64,000 nt of DNA from Basfia succiniciproducens. GTDB taxonomy: Bacteria; Pseudomonadota; Gammaproteobacteria; Enterobacterales; Pasteurellaceae. Position 1 is the stretch's first letter. Each line of letters opens with the position of its first letter. The notes beneath the pieces are model-generated. The model did not search any database, was not told where the DNA came from, and saw only the letters and a program-made list of their open reading frames with translations. Positions 48,561 to 58,578 of the stretch are shown here, piece after piece. The translations under genes and the position numbers were made by a program. Where the stretch lies: positions 1,159,405 through 1,223,404 of the forward strand of contig NZ_CP015031.1 of assembly GCF_011455875.1 (NCBI RefSeq), given 5' to 3'.

Positions 48561-49598
48561 ATGAAAATCTCAAAAATTGCGTTATCGCTTTCTACGGTGT
48601 TATTAGGAAGTTTGATGTTCAGTCAAAATGTAGCCGCCGATACCGGGCGTTTAGTGGTTTATTGTTCCGCCCAAAATACGATGTGTGAGCAGGAAACCTT
48701 GGCTTTCGAGAAAAAAACAGGCATAAAAACCAGTTTTATCCGTGGCGGTACAGGTTCTATTTTAGCTAAAATTGATGCTGAAAAAGCCAATCCGCAAGGC
48801 GATGTGTGGTATGGCGGTACGCTTGATCCCCATAGCCAAGCCGGCGAAATGGGCCTGCTCGTACCCTATAAATCACCGAATTTACAATATATTCCCAATG
48901 AGCTGAAAGACCCCGCCAAAGTGAAAGGCAATTATTCATCAGCTATTTATTTAGGGGTATTAGGCTTTGGCGTGAATACCGAACGTTTGGCAAAACTCAA
49001 AATCCCGGTGCCGAAATGCTGGAAAGACTTAACCGATCCGCGTTTAAAAAATGAAATCCAAGCGGCAGATCCGCAAAGTTCCGGCACCGCCTACACCGCG
49101 TTGGCTACTTTCATACAACTTTGGGGAGAAGAGCAAGCTTATGTGTACTTGAAAGAATTACACAAAAACGTGTCGCAATACACCAAGTCAGGTAACACTG
49201 CAACACGTAACACCGCGCGCGGCGAAGCGTCAATAGGTATCGGTTTCTTACATGAACATTCTCTGGAAAAAGAGAAAGGCGCGCCTGTTGAACTTATCGT
49301 ACCTTGCGAAGGTACAGGTTATGAAATTGGCGGCGTAAGCATTATTAAAGGTGCGCGTAACCTTGAAAATGCGAAGAAATTCGTGGATTGGGCATTATCT
49401 AAAGAAGCGCAGGAACTTTCCTGGCAAAAAGGTGAAACTCACCAGATTTTAACCAATAGCCAGGCAAAACAATCGCCTTATGCACTGGATTTTAAATCCA
49501 TCAATTTAATCAACTATGATTTTGATAAATACGGCTCAAGTGACTTGCGTAAACGTTTGATTACCAAATGGGTGGATGACGTGAAATTGGCAAAATAA
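48561..49598 (+). CDS. afuA: periplasmic substrate-binding protein AfuA, copy 2
   Basis: 345 residues, clearly a tandem paralogue of the gene before: signal peptide (cut near 26, VAA|DTG), RLVVYCSAQNTMCEQE, GTGSILAKIDAEKANPQGDVWYGGTLDP, DPQSSGTAYTALATFIQLWGEEQAY, and the same ending KWVDDVKLAK. Differences cluster away from the pocket motifs but include HSQAGEMGLLVPYKSPNL against QAQAAEMGLLTPYRSKNI. Both may feed one permease with different ligand range. AGGAAACC precedes the ATG. Confidence 0.88.
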   Translation: MKISKIALSLSTVLLGSLMFSQNVAADTGRLVVYCSAQNTMCEQETLAFEKKTGIKTSFIRGGTGSILAKIDAEKANPQGDVWYGGTLDPHSQAGEMGLLVPYKSPNLQYIPNELKDPAKVKGNYSSAIYLGVLGFGVNTERLAKLKIPVPKCWKDLTDPRLKNEIQAADPQSSGTAYTALATFIQLWGEEQAYVYLKELHKNVSQYTKSGNTATRNTARGEASIGIGFLHEHSLEKEKGAPVELIVPCEGTGYEIGGVSIIKGARNLENAKKFVDWALSKEAQELSWQKGETHQILTNSQAKQSPYALDFKSINLINYDFDKYGSSDLRKRLITKWVDDVKLAK

Positions 49599-49629
49599 GC
49601 CTGATTTCGACCGCACTTTACACTATCTC

Positions 49630-49647
49630 GGGCGTAGCAATGCGCCC
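49630..49647. repeat. GGGCGTA-type hairpin before afuB
   Basis: GGGCGTA, GCAA, TGCGCCC. Same design as 24496-24513 and again upstream of the next gene's ribosome binding site. Confidence 0.55.
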
Positions 49648-49678
49648 CATTATTACCCTAAAAATTGCGAGAGGTTGT

Positions 49679-51736
49679 ATGAATTCCGCAAAAATTCCTT
49701 TTATACAGACGGCAAATTTCTGGATATTGTTATCCGCACTTGCCTTTTTAATTCTGCCTTCTCAGGCACTTGACTACGGTTTGTTGGAAAGTACCGCCGA
49801 CGAATTTTACGATGCTATGGGCTGGTCTTCCCTTAACCTGACCATTTTATGGTTTCTGCCGTTACTCGGTTTTTTGCTTACGCCGCGACTCGGTTTATCC
49901 GCTACCGCGCAAGCTAAAGCCGAATTAGGCTTAGTGGCTTTCACCACATTATTCGCTTTTGTCAGCGCCACCGTTTATAAAGTGTCCATGGGTTATTCGG
50001 TGATCATTCTGTTAGCGTCGCTGACCGCGCTTGCCACCTTTGCTCTGGCAAAACTGAAAATAATGCAGGGCGATAAATTTATTATCGCCTCACTGTTAGC
50101 CATTATCCTGTTGATTTTCTTCTTTATTGTGTACCCGACCGTAGCGATTTTAATCTCCATGTTCTACGACGGCGACACCTTCACACCGCAGCAAGTGTTA
50201 CGCATTTTAAGTCAAAGCTACATTATCCGCGTTATCACCAACTCGCTTGCGTTATCCGGCTTTGTTGGAGTTGTTTCCACCATTTTCGGCTTGGCATTTG
50301 CGCTTTACACCACCCGAATTGCAAAACGTACCGCATTTATCGGTAAAATTTTCTCGATTTTACCTATCGTTACACCGCCGTTTGTTGTCGGTTTAGGGGT
50401 AACTTTAATGCTTGGTCGCTCAGGTTATGTAACGGAATTTTTATCCGATAATTTCGGTTTTACCAACCAAAACTGGCTCTACGGTTTTAACGGTATCGCT
50501 ATTGCGCAAATTCTCGCTTTTGCACCGATTTCATTTATGATTTTAGACGGCGCATTGAAATCCATTCATCCGTCTATTGAAGAAGCGTCTTACACCTTGC
50601 GTGCAAACCGTTATCAAACTTTCTATAACATCATTTTCCCGCTGCTCCGCCCTGCTCTGGCAAATTCGTTTTTAATCGTATTTGTACAATCGCTTGCAGA
50701 CTTCAGTAACCCATTGGTTTTAGGCGGCAGCTTCGACGTAATCGCGACCCAAATCTATTTCTATATTGCAGGTTCACAGCTTGATTACGCATCGGCAAGT
50801 ACATTAGGTTCAATGTTGCTGATCTTCTCATTGCTGATTTTCATCGTACAGTATATGTGGATAGGTAACCGTTCTTATGTGACGGTTTCGGGCAAATCTT
50901 ACCGCGGCGACGTACAGGATCTGCCGGGCGGTTTAAAATGGACTATTATCGGTATGCTCGCATTCTGGGTAATTTTCAACCTGGCGCTGTACGGTAGTAT
51001 TTTCTACGGTAGTTTCACCGTGAACTGGGGGGTGGATTACACCTTAACTACTCGCAACTATCAGCTTATGTTCGGACAAGGCTTTAGCGACGGTGCATGG
51101 CCATCATTGCTGAACACCATGCTTTACGCCGGTATTGCCGCACCGTTAACCGCACTTTTCGGCTTGCTGATTGCGTACATCGTGGTACGCAAAGATTTCC
51201 AAGGAAAAAAAACATTAGAATTTTTGACCATGCTCTGTTTTGCCGTGCCGGGTACGGTTGCCGGGGTATCCTACATTCTAGCCTTTAACAACGCCCCGAT
51301 GTACATTACCGGTACCGGCGTCATTATCATTATTTCTATGGTAATGCGCGATTTGCCAATCGGTATGCGCGCCGCTATCGCAGGTTTAGGGCAACTGGAT
51401 AAATCTCTTGACGAGGCCTCTCTCTCACTGAAAGGCAGTTCCTTTAAAACCATTTGGTATATCGTTTTCCCATTGTTGAAACCGGCGTTGTTATCCGCAT
51501 TAGTAACCAGTTTCGTGCGTGCCATGACAACCGTAAGCGCAATTATCTTCTTGGTAACGGCGGATACCCGCGTTGCAACCGCCTATATTCTGAATCGCGT
51601 AGAAGACGGTGAATACGGTGTCGCTATCGCTTACGGTTCAGTCCTCATCATCGTGATGATGGCTATCATCCTGTTCTTCGACTGGATTGTGGGCGACACC
51701 CGTATTTCCCGCTCCAAAGCGAAAAAAATGAATTAA
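49679..51736 (+). CDS. afuB: ABC transporter permease AfuB (two fused permease domains)
   Basis: Inner-membrane permease of the AfuABC importer. From ATG 49679 (GAGAGG upstream) the product has 685 residues. It carries two binding-protein-dependent permease domains, each with an EAA-type loop: EEASYTLRANRYQTFYNIIFPLLRPAL and DEASLSLKGSSFKTIWYIVFPLLKPAL. About four extra helices precede the first domain. The fused FbpB-like architecture is usual for this family. The longer frame from 49640 crosses the hairpin repeat and is less likely. Confidence 0.9.
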   Translation: MNSAKIPFIQTANFWILLSALAFLILPSQALDYGLLESTADEFYDAMGWSSLNLTILWFLPLLGFLLTPRLGLSATAQAKAELGLVAFTTLFAFVSATVYKVSMGYSVIILLASLTALATFALAKLKIMQGDKFIIASLLAIILLIFFFIVYPTVAILISMFYDGDTFTPQQVLRILSQSYIIRVITNSLALSGFVGVVSTIFGLAFALYTTRIAKRTAFIGKIFSILPIVTPPFVVGLGVTLMLGRSGYVTEFLSDNFGFTNQNWLYGFNGIAIAQILAFAPISFMILDGALKSIHPSIEEASYTLRANRYQTFYNIIFPLLRPALANSFLIVFVQSLADFSNPLVLGGSFDVIATQIYFYIAGSQLDYASASTLGSMLLIFSLLIFIVQYMWIGNRSYVTVSGKSYRGDVQDLPGGLKWTIIGMLAFWVIFNLALYGSIFYGSFTVNWGVDYTLTTRNYQLMFGQGFSDGAWPSLLNTMLYAGIAAPLTALFGLLIAYIVVRKDFQGKKTLEFLTMLCFAVPGTVAGVSYILAFNNAPMYITGTGVIIIISMVMRDLPIGMRAAIAGLGQLDKSLDEASLSLKGSSFKTIWYIVFPLLKPALLSALVTSFVRAMTTVSAIIFLVTADTRVATAYILNRVEDGEYGVAIAYGSVLIIVMMAIILFFDWIVGDTRISRSKAKKMN

Positions 51737-51762
51737 AAGTGCGGTCAAAAAACATAAATTTC

Positions 51763-51821
51763 GTAGGGTGGGATGTTATCTCACCACAAAAATAAAAATG
51801 GTGGGGCTTATCCCACCCTAT
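51763..51821. repeat. composite GTAGGGTGGGAT palindrome between afuB and afuC
   Basis: Outer arms TAGGGTGGGAT and ATCCCACCCTA are perfectly complementary over 11 bp. Inside lie further complementary words CTCACCAC and GTGGGG around AAAAATAAAAAT. Related to 21467-21489. It is inside the operon, just before afuC. Confidence 0.65.
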
Positions 51822-51838
51822 ATAGGCAGTACAATATT

Positions 51839-52894
51839 ATGACAAATCAAAACGACAATTTTTTAGTATTAAAAAACATCAACAAAACCTTTGGCAAATC
51901 CGTGGTTATTGATGATTTAGATCTTGTTATCAAACGCGGAACCATGGTCACGCTGTTAGGGCCTTCCGGTTGTGGTAAAACCACCATTTTGCGTTTGGTC
52001 GCCGGTCTTGAAAATCCGACGTCCGGTCAGATTTTTATTGACGGCGAAGACGTCACCAAATCGTCCATCCAAAATCGCGACATCTGTATCGTGTTCCAGT
52101 CCTACGCCTTATTTCCGCATATGTCTATCGGCGATAACGTAGGTTACGGTTTACGCATGCAAAATATTGCTAAAGAAGAACGTAAACAACGCATTAGAGA
52201 AGCTCTCGAACTAGTGGACTTAGCCGGTTTTGAGGACCGCTTTGTCGATCAGATTTCAGGCGGTCAACAACAACGTGTTGCCTTGGCACGCGCTTTAGTG
52301 CTCAAACCAAAAGTCTTATTATTCGACGAACCTTTAAGTAACCTGGATGCTAACCTGCGCCGTTCAATGCGTGAGAAAATTCGCGAATTACAACAAAGTC
52401 TAAGTATTACTTCACTTTACGTTACCCACGACCAAACCGAAGCCTTTGCCGTATCCGATGAAGTTATTGTAATGAATAAAGGGAAAATCGTGCAAAAAGC
52501 GCCGGCGAAAGAATTGTATCAACAACCGAATTCGCTGTTCCTTGCGAATTTCATGGGTGAAAGCAGTATTTTCAACGGTCAATTGCAAGGAAACCAGGTA
52601 ACCTTAAACGGCTATCAATTTACACTACCGAATGCGCAGCAATTCAACCTGCCGAACGGCGATTGCCTGGTGGGGATTCGTCCGGAAGCGGTAACCTTAA
52701 AAGAAACCGGCGAGCCGTCTCAACAATGTTCAATTAAAACCGCCGTTTACATGGGCAACCATTGGGAAATTGTAGCGGACTGGGCGGGTCAAGATTTGCT
52801 CATTAACGCCAACCCGGAAGTATTCAATCCGGAACAAAAACAGGCTTATGTACACTTGTCCTCCCACGGCGTATTCTTACTCAAAAAAGAATAA
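51839..52894 (+). CDS. afuC: ABC transporter ATP-binding protein AfuC
   Basis: ATPase of the AfuABC importer. From ATG 51839 the product has 351 residues: Walker [11 protein letters not shown]-loop [11 protein letters not shown], signature [14 protein letters not shown], Walker [13 protein letters not shown], switch His in [11 protein letters not shown], and a C-terminal TOBE-like regulatory domain (about 240-350, with GIRPEAVTL). The upstream in-frame start at 51773 runs through the palindrome and is rejected. Last gene of the operon. Confidence 0.92.
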   Translation: MTNQNDNFLVLKNINKTFGKSVVIDDLDLVIKRGTMVTLLGPSGCGKTTILRLVAGLENPTSGQIFIDGEDVTKSSIQNRDICIVFQSYALFPHMSIGDNVGYGLRMQNIAKEERKQRIREALELVDLAGFEDRFVDQISGGQQQRVALARALVLKPKVLLFDEPLSNLDANLRRSMREKIRELQQSLSITSLYVTHDQTEAFAVSDEVIVMNKGKIVQKAPAKELYQQPNSLFLANFMGESSIFNGQLQGNQVTLNGYQFTLPNAQQFNLPNGDCLVGIRPEAVTLKETGEPSQQCSIKTAVYMGNHWEIVADWAGQDLLINANPEVFNPEQKQAYVHLSSHGVFLLKKE

Positions 52895-52908
52895 CCTAAT
52901 TCTAAAAT

Positions 52909-52960
52909 AAAAAGTGCGGTGAAAATTTCAAAACTTTTGAAAAAATCACCGCACTTTTTT
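52909..52960. terminator. bidirectional inverted-USS terminator between afuC and rsmC
   Basis: AAAAGTGCGGTGA and TCACCGCACTTTTTT form the stem between two convergent genes, with an AT-rich loop. Confidence 0.8.
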
Positions 52961-52973
52961 ATATCCAAAAGCC

Positions 52974-53975
52974 TTAGCCAATCACAGAATAAACTTTGAA
53001 TTTATTGGTTTGCGCCAATACCTTATGCCCGCCGAAATACTCATCCAATAAATCGGGATAAGGCAGGAAAGCATTGGCAACAATACGCAATTCGCCACCG
53101 GGCACTAAATGCCATTTTGCATTACTAATCAACTCCCGGACCGCACGATAAGCGGTATCAATACCGTCATGAAACGGCGGATTGGAAATAATTAAATCAA
53201 ATTTACCTTCCACATGAGAAAAGACGTCGCTTGCCAGAACCTGCCCGCTCAACTTGTTTTCAAGCATTGTTCGCTCCGCCGAAGCAAGCGCCATTGCATG
53301 AATATCGGTCATAGTTACCTTAGTTTGCGGATTTTTCAATTTAATCATAGAGCCGATAACCCCGGCGCCACAGCCTAAATCCAGCACATTCCCGCGAATA
53401 TTATCCTTTACTGTGGAAAGCAGTAGCTGAGTGCCGACATCCAACTCATTTGCGCTGAATACGCCCGGCAAACTATAAACGATTAACTCGCCTAATTGCG
53501 GACTGCGGTAAGTTTTCCAAAAATTTTCAAGCTCAAAGTTCGGCTGCTTTTGCAAAGTAAAATGATATAACCCGCATCGGCGAGCGCTGTCAATTTTGCC
53601 GATATCACCAAAATGAGCCAGCATTTTTTCCGCCGACCGCACACCGCTTCGGTTCTCGCCGATGATCAGCACTTCCTGTCCGACGGGGGCGTTTGCCAGC
53701 AACTGCATTAACTGGAACTGCACTTCCTGCTTATTTTTCGTCCAATAATAAACGATTAAATCGGCCCTTCCTGTAAAAATTACGGAAAAATCCACCGCAC
53801 TTTTTCCCTGAATCTGATTCACATAATCAAAATACCATGACCATATTTTCACCGACCGGCATTGAGATTGAATTTTTTGCGGAAAATCGTCATTCACCCC
53901 ACCAGCCAATAAAACGCTTTTATCGGCAAAAAGCGGCAAATGACGTTCCAGCACCTGGCTTTCAAGAGAAATCAT
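52974..53975 (-). CDS. rsmC: 16S rRNA (guanine1207-N2)-methyltransferase RsmC
   Basis: Methylates G1207 in the 30S subunit. The 333-residue product has the two-domain layout of RsmC: a degenerate N-terminal domain (about 1-160) and a SAM-binding C-terminal domain with VLDLGCGAGVIGSMI, TMTDIHAMAL and the catalytic NPPFHDG. It diverges from holD-rimI, as in E. coli. Confidence 0.94.
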   Translation of the reverse strand: MISLESQVLERHLPLFADKSVLLAGGVNDDFPQKIQSQCRSVKIWSWYFDYVNQIQGKSAVDFSVIFTGRADLIVYYWTKNKQEVQFQLMQLLANAPVGQEVLIIGENRSGVRSAEKMLAHFGDIGKIDSARRCGLYHFTLQKQPNFELENFWKTYRSPQLGELIVYSLPGVFSANELDVGTQLLLSTVKDNIRGNVLDLGCGAGVIGSMIKLKNPQTKVTMTDIHAMALASAERTMLENKLSGQVLASDVFSHVEGKFDLIISNPPFHDGIDTAYRAVRELISNAKWHLVPGGELRIVANAFLPYPDLLDEYFGGHKVLAQTNKFKVYSVIG

Positions 53976-54157
53976 TTTGGAAAATTCCTAGCAGATAAGT
54001 TAAAATAAAAGAGCTTCATTATATAAGAAATCAACCCTTAAACAAAACGAAGAGTTTATTATGCCGGTTTAAACTTATTCTCAAGGTTCGGATTGGATTG
54101 ATAACATATCGCCGATAATCCGACTAATAACCACAATTTAATTTTACGGGAAAAAAA

Positions 54158-54568
54158 GTGAATCGACGGGATCATCTTTTACAGGAATTGGGGATTACTC
54201 AATGGCAATTACGTCGTCCTGACGTATTGAAAGGGGCGATAAATATCGCCGTGGAAGAACATATTCGCCTGCTGGTTATTGCCGAATGCACATTAAGTGC
54301 CCGTGATTTTTTTATTCAAGATGTGCTACGTAGCGCCGAAATCAAGCTACAAGATTGTTTATTTTTGACTTTTTCGCAGGCGGCGCATTTGACGGTGCAG
54401 CATCCCGTTAATTATTGGTTATTATCTGATGAACAAGGGATAATCGAGCAAACTTTGACATTTTGTACGTTACAAAATTCTCTTTGGCAAACGCCGGATT
54501 TGCCGCGATTAAAGCTGGATCGGCGCGCAAAACAAGCCCTTTGGAAACAAATTCAAACTTCGTTATAA
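54158..54568 (+). CDS. holD: DNA polymerase III psi subunit HolD
   Basis: Psi bridges chi and the clamp loader. The 136-residue product starts with GTG (MNRRDHLLQELGITQWQLRRPDVLKG), the N-terminal clamp-loader-binding stretch of the family. It also shows YWLLSDEQGI and WQTPDLPRLK. E. coli HolD has 137. rimI follows after 3 bp; the rsmC/holD-rimI layout is that of E. coli. Confidence 0.9.
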   Translation: MNRRDHLLQELGITQWQLRRPDVLKGAINIAVEEHIRLLVIAECTLSARDFFIQDVLRSAEIKLQDCLFLTFSQAAHLTVQHPVNYWLLSDEQGIIEQTLTFCTLQNSLWQTPDLPRLKLDRRAKQALWKQIQTSL

Positions 54569-54571
54569 ATT

Positions 54572-55015
54572 ATGACTGAAATTTCACCAATTCAGGCAGA
54601 GGATTTCGATCGCCTGTTTGAAATCGAACAAGCGGCGCATTTAGTGCCATGGTCAATGGGTACGCTGCAAAACAATCAGGGGGAACGCTATCTTAATCTT
54701 AAGAGCTCCGTTCAAAATCATATTGCGGGCTTTGCTATATGCCAAACCGTGTTGGATGAGGCGACTTTATTTAATATTGCTATTGACCCCGTTTGTCAGG
54801 GGCAAGGAATCGGCAAAGCCCTATTAAGTGAGCTGATTAAGCGGTTACGGGAAAAAAATGTGGCGACTTTGTGGTTGGAAGTACGGGAGTCAAATCAAAC
54901 GGCTAAACGACTTTATGACCGATTAGGTTTTAATGAAGTGGATATTCGTAAAAATTATTACCCTACACCCGACGGCGGCAGGGAAAATGCCATTGTAATG
55001 GCGTTATATTTATAA
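54572..55015 (+). CDS. rimI: ribosomal protein bS18 N-alpha-acetyltransferase RimI
   Basis: GNAT enzyme acetylating the N-terminal Ala of ribosomal protein S18. The 147-residue product has FEIEQAAHLVPWS at the start, the acetyl-CoA motif QGQGIGKALLSELI, and WLEVRESNQTAKRLYDRLGFNEVDIRKNYY. Translationally close to holD. Convergent with fabB, with a shared terminator. Confidence 0.94.
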   Translation: MTEISPIQAEDFDRLFEIEQAAHLVPWSMGTLQNNQGERYLNLKSSVQNHIAGFAICQTVLDEATLFNIAIDPVCQGQGIGKALLSELIKRLREKNVATLWLEVRESNQTAKRLYDRLGFNEVDIRKNYYPTPDGGRENAIVMALYL

Positions 55016-55023
55016 CGTACCTA

Positions 55024-55057
55024 AAAAAACTGCGGTATTTCTTACCGCAGTTTTTTT
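55024..55057. terminator. bidirectional terminator between rimI and fabB
   Basis: AAAAAAACTGCGGTA, TTTCT, TACCGCAGTTTTTTT: long perfect stem with A-run and T-run. It resembles but lacks the uptake signal (CTGCGGT instead of GTGCGGT). Confidence 0.88.
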
Positions 55058-55074
55058 ATTAGTAAAGCCTGAGA

Positions 55075-56295
55075 TTATTTAGCGTAACGTTTGAACACTA
55101 ATGTAGCGTTCGTACCGCCGAAACCAAAGCTGTTTGACATCACGGTTTGTAAACCTGCATTTTCTTTTGTTTCGGTAACGATATTTAAACCTTCGGCCTG
55201 CTCGTCTAATGTTTCGATGTTAATGCTTGGGGCGATAAAGTCGTTGTGTAACATTAATAACGTATAAATCGCTTCGTGCGCACCAGCCGCACCTAACGAG
55301 TGACCTGTCATGGATTTTGTTGAAGAAATTGCCGGTTTGGCTTCACCAAATACATTTCTGATTGCGCCTAATTCTTTCACGTCACCAACCGGTGTTGAAG
55401 TACCGTGAACGTTGATATAGTCGATCGGCGTATCAATATTCGCCATCGCTTGTTTCATGCAACGTTCCGCACCTTCGCCGCTTGGCGCTACCATGTCGTA
55501 ACCGTCTGAAGTCGCGCCGTAGCCTACGATTTCCGCATAAATTTTTGCACCGCGGGCAAGAGCGTGTTCTAATTCTTCAACAACAACAACCGCACCGCCG
55601 CCGGCAATAACGAAACCGTCACGATCCGCATCATAAGCGCGAGACGCTTTTTCCGGGGTTTCATTATATTTGGTTGAAACGGCACCCATTGCATCGAATT
55701 GTGCCGCTCCTTCCCAGGATAATTCTTCCGCACCGCCTGCGAAAACAATATCTTGTTTACCTAATTGAATTAACTCAAAGGCATTACCGATACAATGTGC
55801 CGAAGTTGCACAAGCGGAACTGATAGAATAGTTAACGCCTTTAATTTTGAACGGAGTTGCCAAACAAGCGGAAACACTTGAAGACATGGTTTTAGTTACC
55901 GCATAAGGACCAATTGCTTTAACACCACGGGAACCGCGTGCCGCATCGGCCGCTTTCACCTGATAATGCGCCGAACCGATACCGGCACCGATAACAAGAC
56001 CTGTACGCTCATTAGAAACCTGATCTTCGCTAAGACCTGCATCTTCAATAGCTTCTTTCATTGACAGGTAGGCATAAGCGGCGGCATCACCCATAAAACG
56101 ATAAATTTTACGATCAATTAATTCGGCAGGATTTAACTTAACTGTTCCGGCGACATGGCTACGCATACCCATTTCTACAAAACTCGGTACGATTTCAATT
56201 CCTGATTTACCTGCTTTTAAAGAAGCTAAAACTTCTTCTTTATTATTACCGATGCTTGAAATTACACCAAAACCTGTAATCACTGCTCTTTTCAT
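55075..56295 (-). CDS. fabB: 3-oxoacyl-ACP synthase I FabB
   Basis: Condensing enzyme for fatty-acid elongation, needed for unsaturated chains. The 406-residue product matches E. coli FabB (406) closely: [18 protein letters not shown], nucleophile Cys in [16 protein letters not shown], His in [11 protein letters not shown] and [12 protein letters not shown], ending [14 protein letters not shown]. It is type I rather than FabF by length and by CATSAH. mnmC diverges, as in E. coli. Positions 55461-55542 (about codons 252-279) are the parent of the 82-bp segments in the array at 41.6-43.4 kb. Confidence 0.96.
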   Translation of the reverse strand: MKRAVITGFGVISSIGNNKEEVLASLKAGKSGIEIVPSFVEMGMRSHVAGTVKLNPAELIDRKIYRFMGDAAAYAYLSMKEAIEDAGLSEDQVSNERTGLVIGAGIGSAHYQVKAADAARGSRGVKAIGPYAVTKTMSSSVSACLATPFKIKGVNYSISSACATSAHCIGNAFELIQLGKQDIVFAGGAEELSWEGAAQFDAMGAVSTKYNETPEKASRAYDADRDGFVIAGGGAVVVVEELEHALARGAKIYAEIVGYGATSDGYDMVAPSGEGAERCMKQAMANIDTPIDYINVHGTSTPVGDVKELGAIRNVFGEAKPAISSTKSMTGHSLGAAGAHEAIYTLLMLHNDFIAPSINIETLDEQAEGLNIVTETKENAGLQTVMSNSFGFGGTNATLVFKRYAK

Positions 56296-56400
56296 TATTT
56301 TTTCCTTATCTGTTCAAGAGAAACATTGAAATATTTCAACTTACATTTGTTAGCTGAAAGCTAATTTACTATGAATATAAAATATTGCAAGTATTAATTT

Positions 56401-56416
56401 TAACATACGACCAGTA
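56401..56416 (-). promoter_or_regulatory. possible FadR half-site upstream of fabB
   Basis: On the minus strand TACTGGTCGTATGTTA has a full left half of the FadR consensus (ACTGGTC) but a poor right half. FadR activates fabB in E. coli. It is 106 bp from the start codon. Suggestive only. Confidence 0.3.
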
Positions 56417-56512
56417 AACAAAAAATCGCTAATTCGCGCCATTTTGGTATTCATTCCGATTTAAGCGTATCATAAGAGCTTATGAAGTAAGAAATAAAGG
56501 AAATTTGTCTCT

Positions 56513-58531
56513 ATGTTGAAAGTTACCGCCGCCCATATTCATTTTAATCGGGACAATACGCCCGTTTCGGAGCAATTTGATGATATTTATTTTTCAACCG
56601 CAGACGGACTTGAAGAAAGCCGCTATGTTTTTCAGGAAGGCAATAATTTATGGCGACGCTGGTTACAATTCGGCGAAAATCATTTTGTTATCGCGGAAAC
56701 TGGATTCGGCACCGGATTAAACTTTTTGGCGGTTACCGCATTATTCAGAGAATTCCGGACGCAATATCCCGACAGCCCGTTAAAACGGTTGTTTTTTATT
56801 TCATTTGAAAAATATCCGATGAGTTGTGCCGATTTAAGATCGGCTCATCAGGCTTATCCGCAATTTAATTCCCTTGCCGAACAACTGCGACAAAACTGGT
56901 TACAACCCATTGTCGGCTGTTATCGTTTTCATTTTGAAGAAACCGCATTGGATCTATGGTTCGGTGATATTGCGGACAATCTGCCCCAACTCGGCGATTA
57001 CATGGTAAATAAAATAGACGCCTGGTTTTTAGACGGTTTTGCACCGAGCAAAAATCCTGAAATGTGGAACGAGAATTTATATAAACAAATGTTCCGCTAT
57101 ACCAAACCGGCAGGCACGTTCGCTACCTTTACGGCGGCAAGTGCGGTGAAAAAAGGTTTAGAATCTGCCGGTTTCAGCTTGCAGAAAAGAAAGGGGTTCG
57201 GCAAAAAACGGGAATGTTTACAGGGCTTCAAACCCTTGAATGCCGAACAAAATCCGGTGGTACATACGCCTTGGTTGCTTTCGCGAAGCGCAACCTTATC
57301 TGAAAATACCGATATTGCCATTATCGGCGGCGGAATTTCCTCACTTTTTAGCGCAATTTCGCTGTTGCAGCGGGGTGCAAATGTTACGCTTTATTGCGAA
57401 GACCAACAGCCTGCGCTCAACGCTTCGGGCAATAAACAAGGGGCGTTTTATCCTCAATTAAGCGACGACGATATTCATAATATCCGTTTTTATATTCATG
57501 CTTTTGCCTACGGGCAACAACAATTACGTTGGGCGATTCAACAAGGCATTGAATTTGAACATGAATTTTGCGGCGTAGCACTTTGCGCTTATGATGAAAA
57601 AAGTGCGGTCAAATTAGCGAAAATTTCTGACTACGATTGGGATACCAGTTTATATCAACCTTTAAATCAACAGGAATTAAGCGAAAAAGCGGGGTTGCCA
57701 TTGCCGTGCGGCGGCGGCTTTATTCCGCAAGGCGCTTGGTTAGCGCCCCGTCAATTTGTACAAAACGGCTTTGCCTTTGCGCAAAAGTGCGGTCTGAAAT
57801 TAAAAACTTTTGAAAAAATTACCGCACTTTCACAAAGTGAAAAGGGCTGGATTCTGCATAACGATAAAAACGAGCAATTTCATCATGAGACGGTAATTAT
57901 TGCCAACGGGCATAAACTCAAACAATTCACCCAAACCTCCCGCATTCCCGTTTATTCGGTACGCGGTCAAGTGAGCCAAATTCCCACTTCAAGCCAATTG
58001 CTAAAATTAAAATCCGTGCTTTGTTATGACGGTTATCTCACACCGGCGGATCAGGCGAAACAATTTCACTGTATCGGAGCAAGCCATGTGCGGGATTGTG
58101 AAGACCGCGATTTCAGCCTGCAGGAACAGCAAGAAAATCAGGCTAAAATTCAGCTGAATATTGCGGAAGACTGGACGAAAGAAGTGAACACCGCCGATAA
58201 TCTTGCCCGCACCGGCATTCGCTGTGCCGTTCGCGATCGGATTCCGCTGGTCGGCAATGTACCGGACTTTGAGCGGCAAGCGGATGAGTACCGTAACATT
58301 TTTAATTTGCGCCGCCGCAAACAGTTTATCCCGCAGGCGGCGGTATTTGAAAATCTCTATTTGGTAGGCGCTTTAGGTTCAAGGGGTTTAACTTCCGCGC
58401 CGTTGCTCGGCGAAATTTTGGCGTCTATGATTTATGGAGAACCGATTCCTTTAAGCGAAGATATTCTGCATTGTCTGAATCCGAACCGCAGCTGGATGCG
58501 GAAACTATTGAAAGGCACGCCGGTAAAATAA
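56513..58531 (+). CDS. mnmC: bifunctional tRNA mnm5s2U biosynthesis protein MnmC
   Basis: Finishes the wobble-uridine modification mnm5s2U. The N-terminal SAM methyltransferase domain (about 1-245) has [16 protein letters not shown] and [17 protein letters not shown]. The C-terminal FAD oxidase domain (about 260-672) has [21 protein letters not shown] and [14 protein letters not shown]. 672 residues against 668 in E. coli. Several uptake signals lie inside the gene (57140, 57601, 57786 and 57822 areas). AAGGAAA precedes the ATG. Confidence 0.96.
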   Translation: MLKVTAAHIHFNRDNTPVSEQFDDIYFSTADGLEESRYVFQEGNNLWRRWLQFGENHFVIAETGFGTGLNFLAVTALFREFRTQYPDSPLKRLFFISFEKYPMSCADLRSAHQAYPQFNSLAEQLRQNWLQPIVGCYRFHFEETALDLWFGDIADNLPQLGDYMVNKIDAWFLDGFAPSKNPEMWNENLYKQMFRYTKPAGTFATFTAASAVKKGLESAGFSLQKRKGFGKKRECLQGFKPLNAEQNPVVHTPWLLSRSATLSENTDIAIIGGGISSLFSAISLLQRGANVTLYCEDQQPALNASGNKQGAFYPQLSDDDIHNIRFYIHAFAYGQQQLRWAIQQGIEFEHEFCGVALCAYDEKSAVKLAKISDYDWDTSLYQPLNQQELSEKAGLPLPCGGGFIPQGAWLAPRQFVQNGFAFAQKCGLKLKTFEKITALSQSEKGWILHNDKNEQFHHETVIIANGHKLKQFTQTSRIPVYSVRGQVSQIPTSSQLLKLKSVLCYDGYLTPADQAKQFHCIGASHVRDCEDRDFSLQEQQENQAKIQLNIAEDWTKEVNTADNLARTGIRCAVRDRIPLVGNVPDFERQADEYRNIFNLRRRKQFIPQAAVFENLYLVGALGSRGLTSAPLLGEILASMIYGEPIPLSEDILHCLNPNRSWMRKLLKGTPVK

Positions 58532-58553
58532 CTTACCCCAATCTTAATGCTAG

Positions 58554-58578
58554 GCTTGCGGTGCAAAAATCCGCAAGC
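58554..58578. terminator. hairpin between mnmC and rffG
   Basis: GCTTGCGG, a 9-base loop, CCGCAAGC. Stem of 8 bp between convergent genes; T-run weak. Probably a terminator for one or both. Confidence 0.5.

Noticed and set aside
51773-51838. Longer N-terminus for AfuC starting at 51773
   Set aside because: It would translate the palindromic repeat and has no family similarity. ATG 51839 starts the usual ABC domain.
55075-56295. Calling the condensing enzyme FabF
   Set aside because: Length, active-site context [13 protein letters not shown] and the divergent mnmC neighbour all fit FabB.
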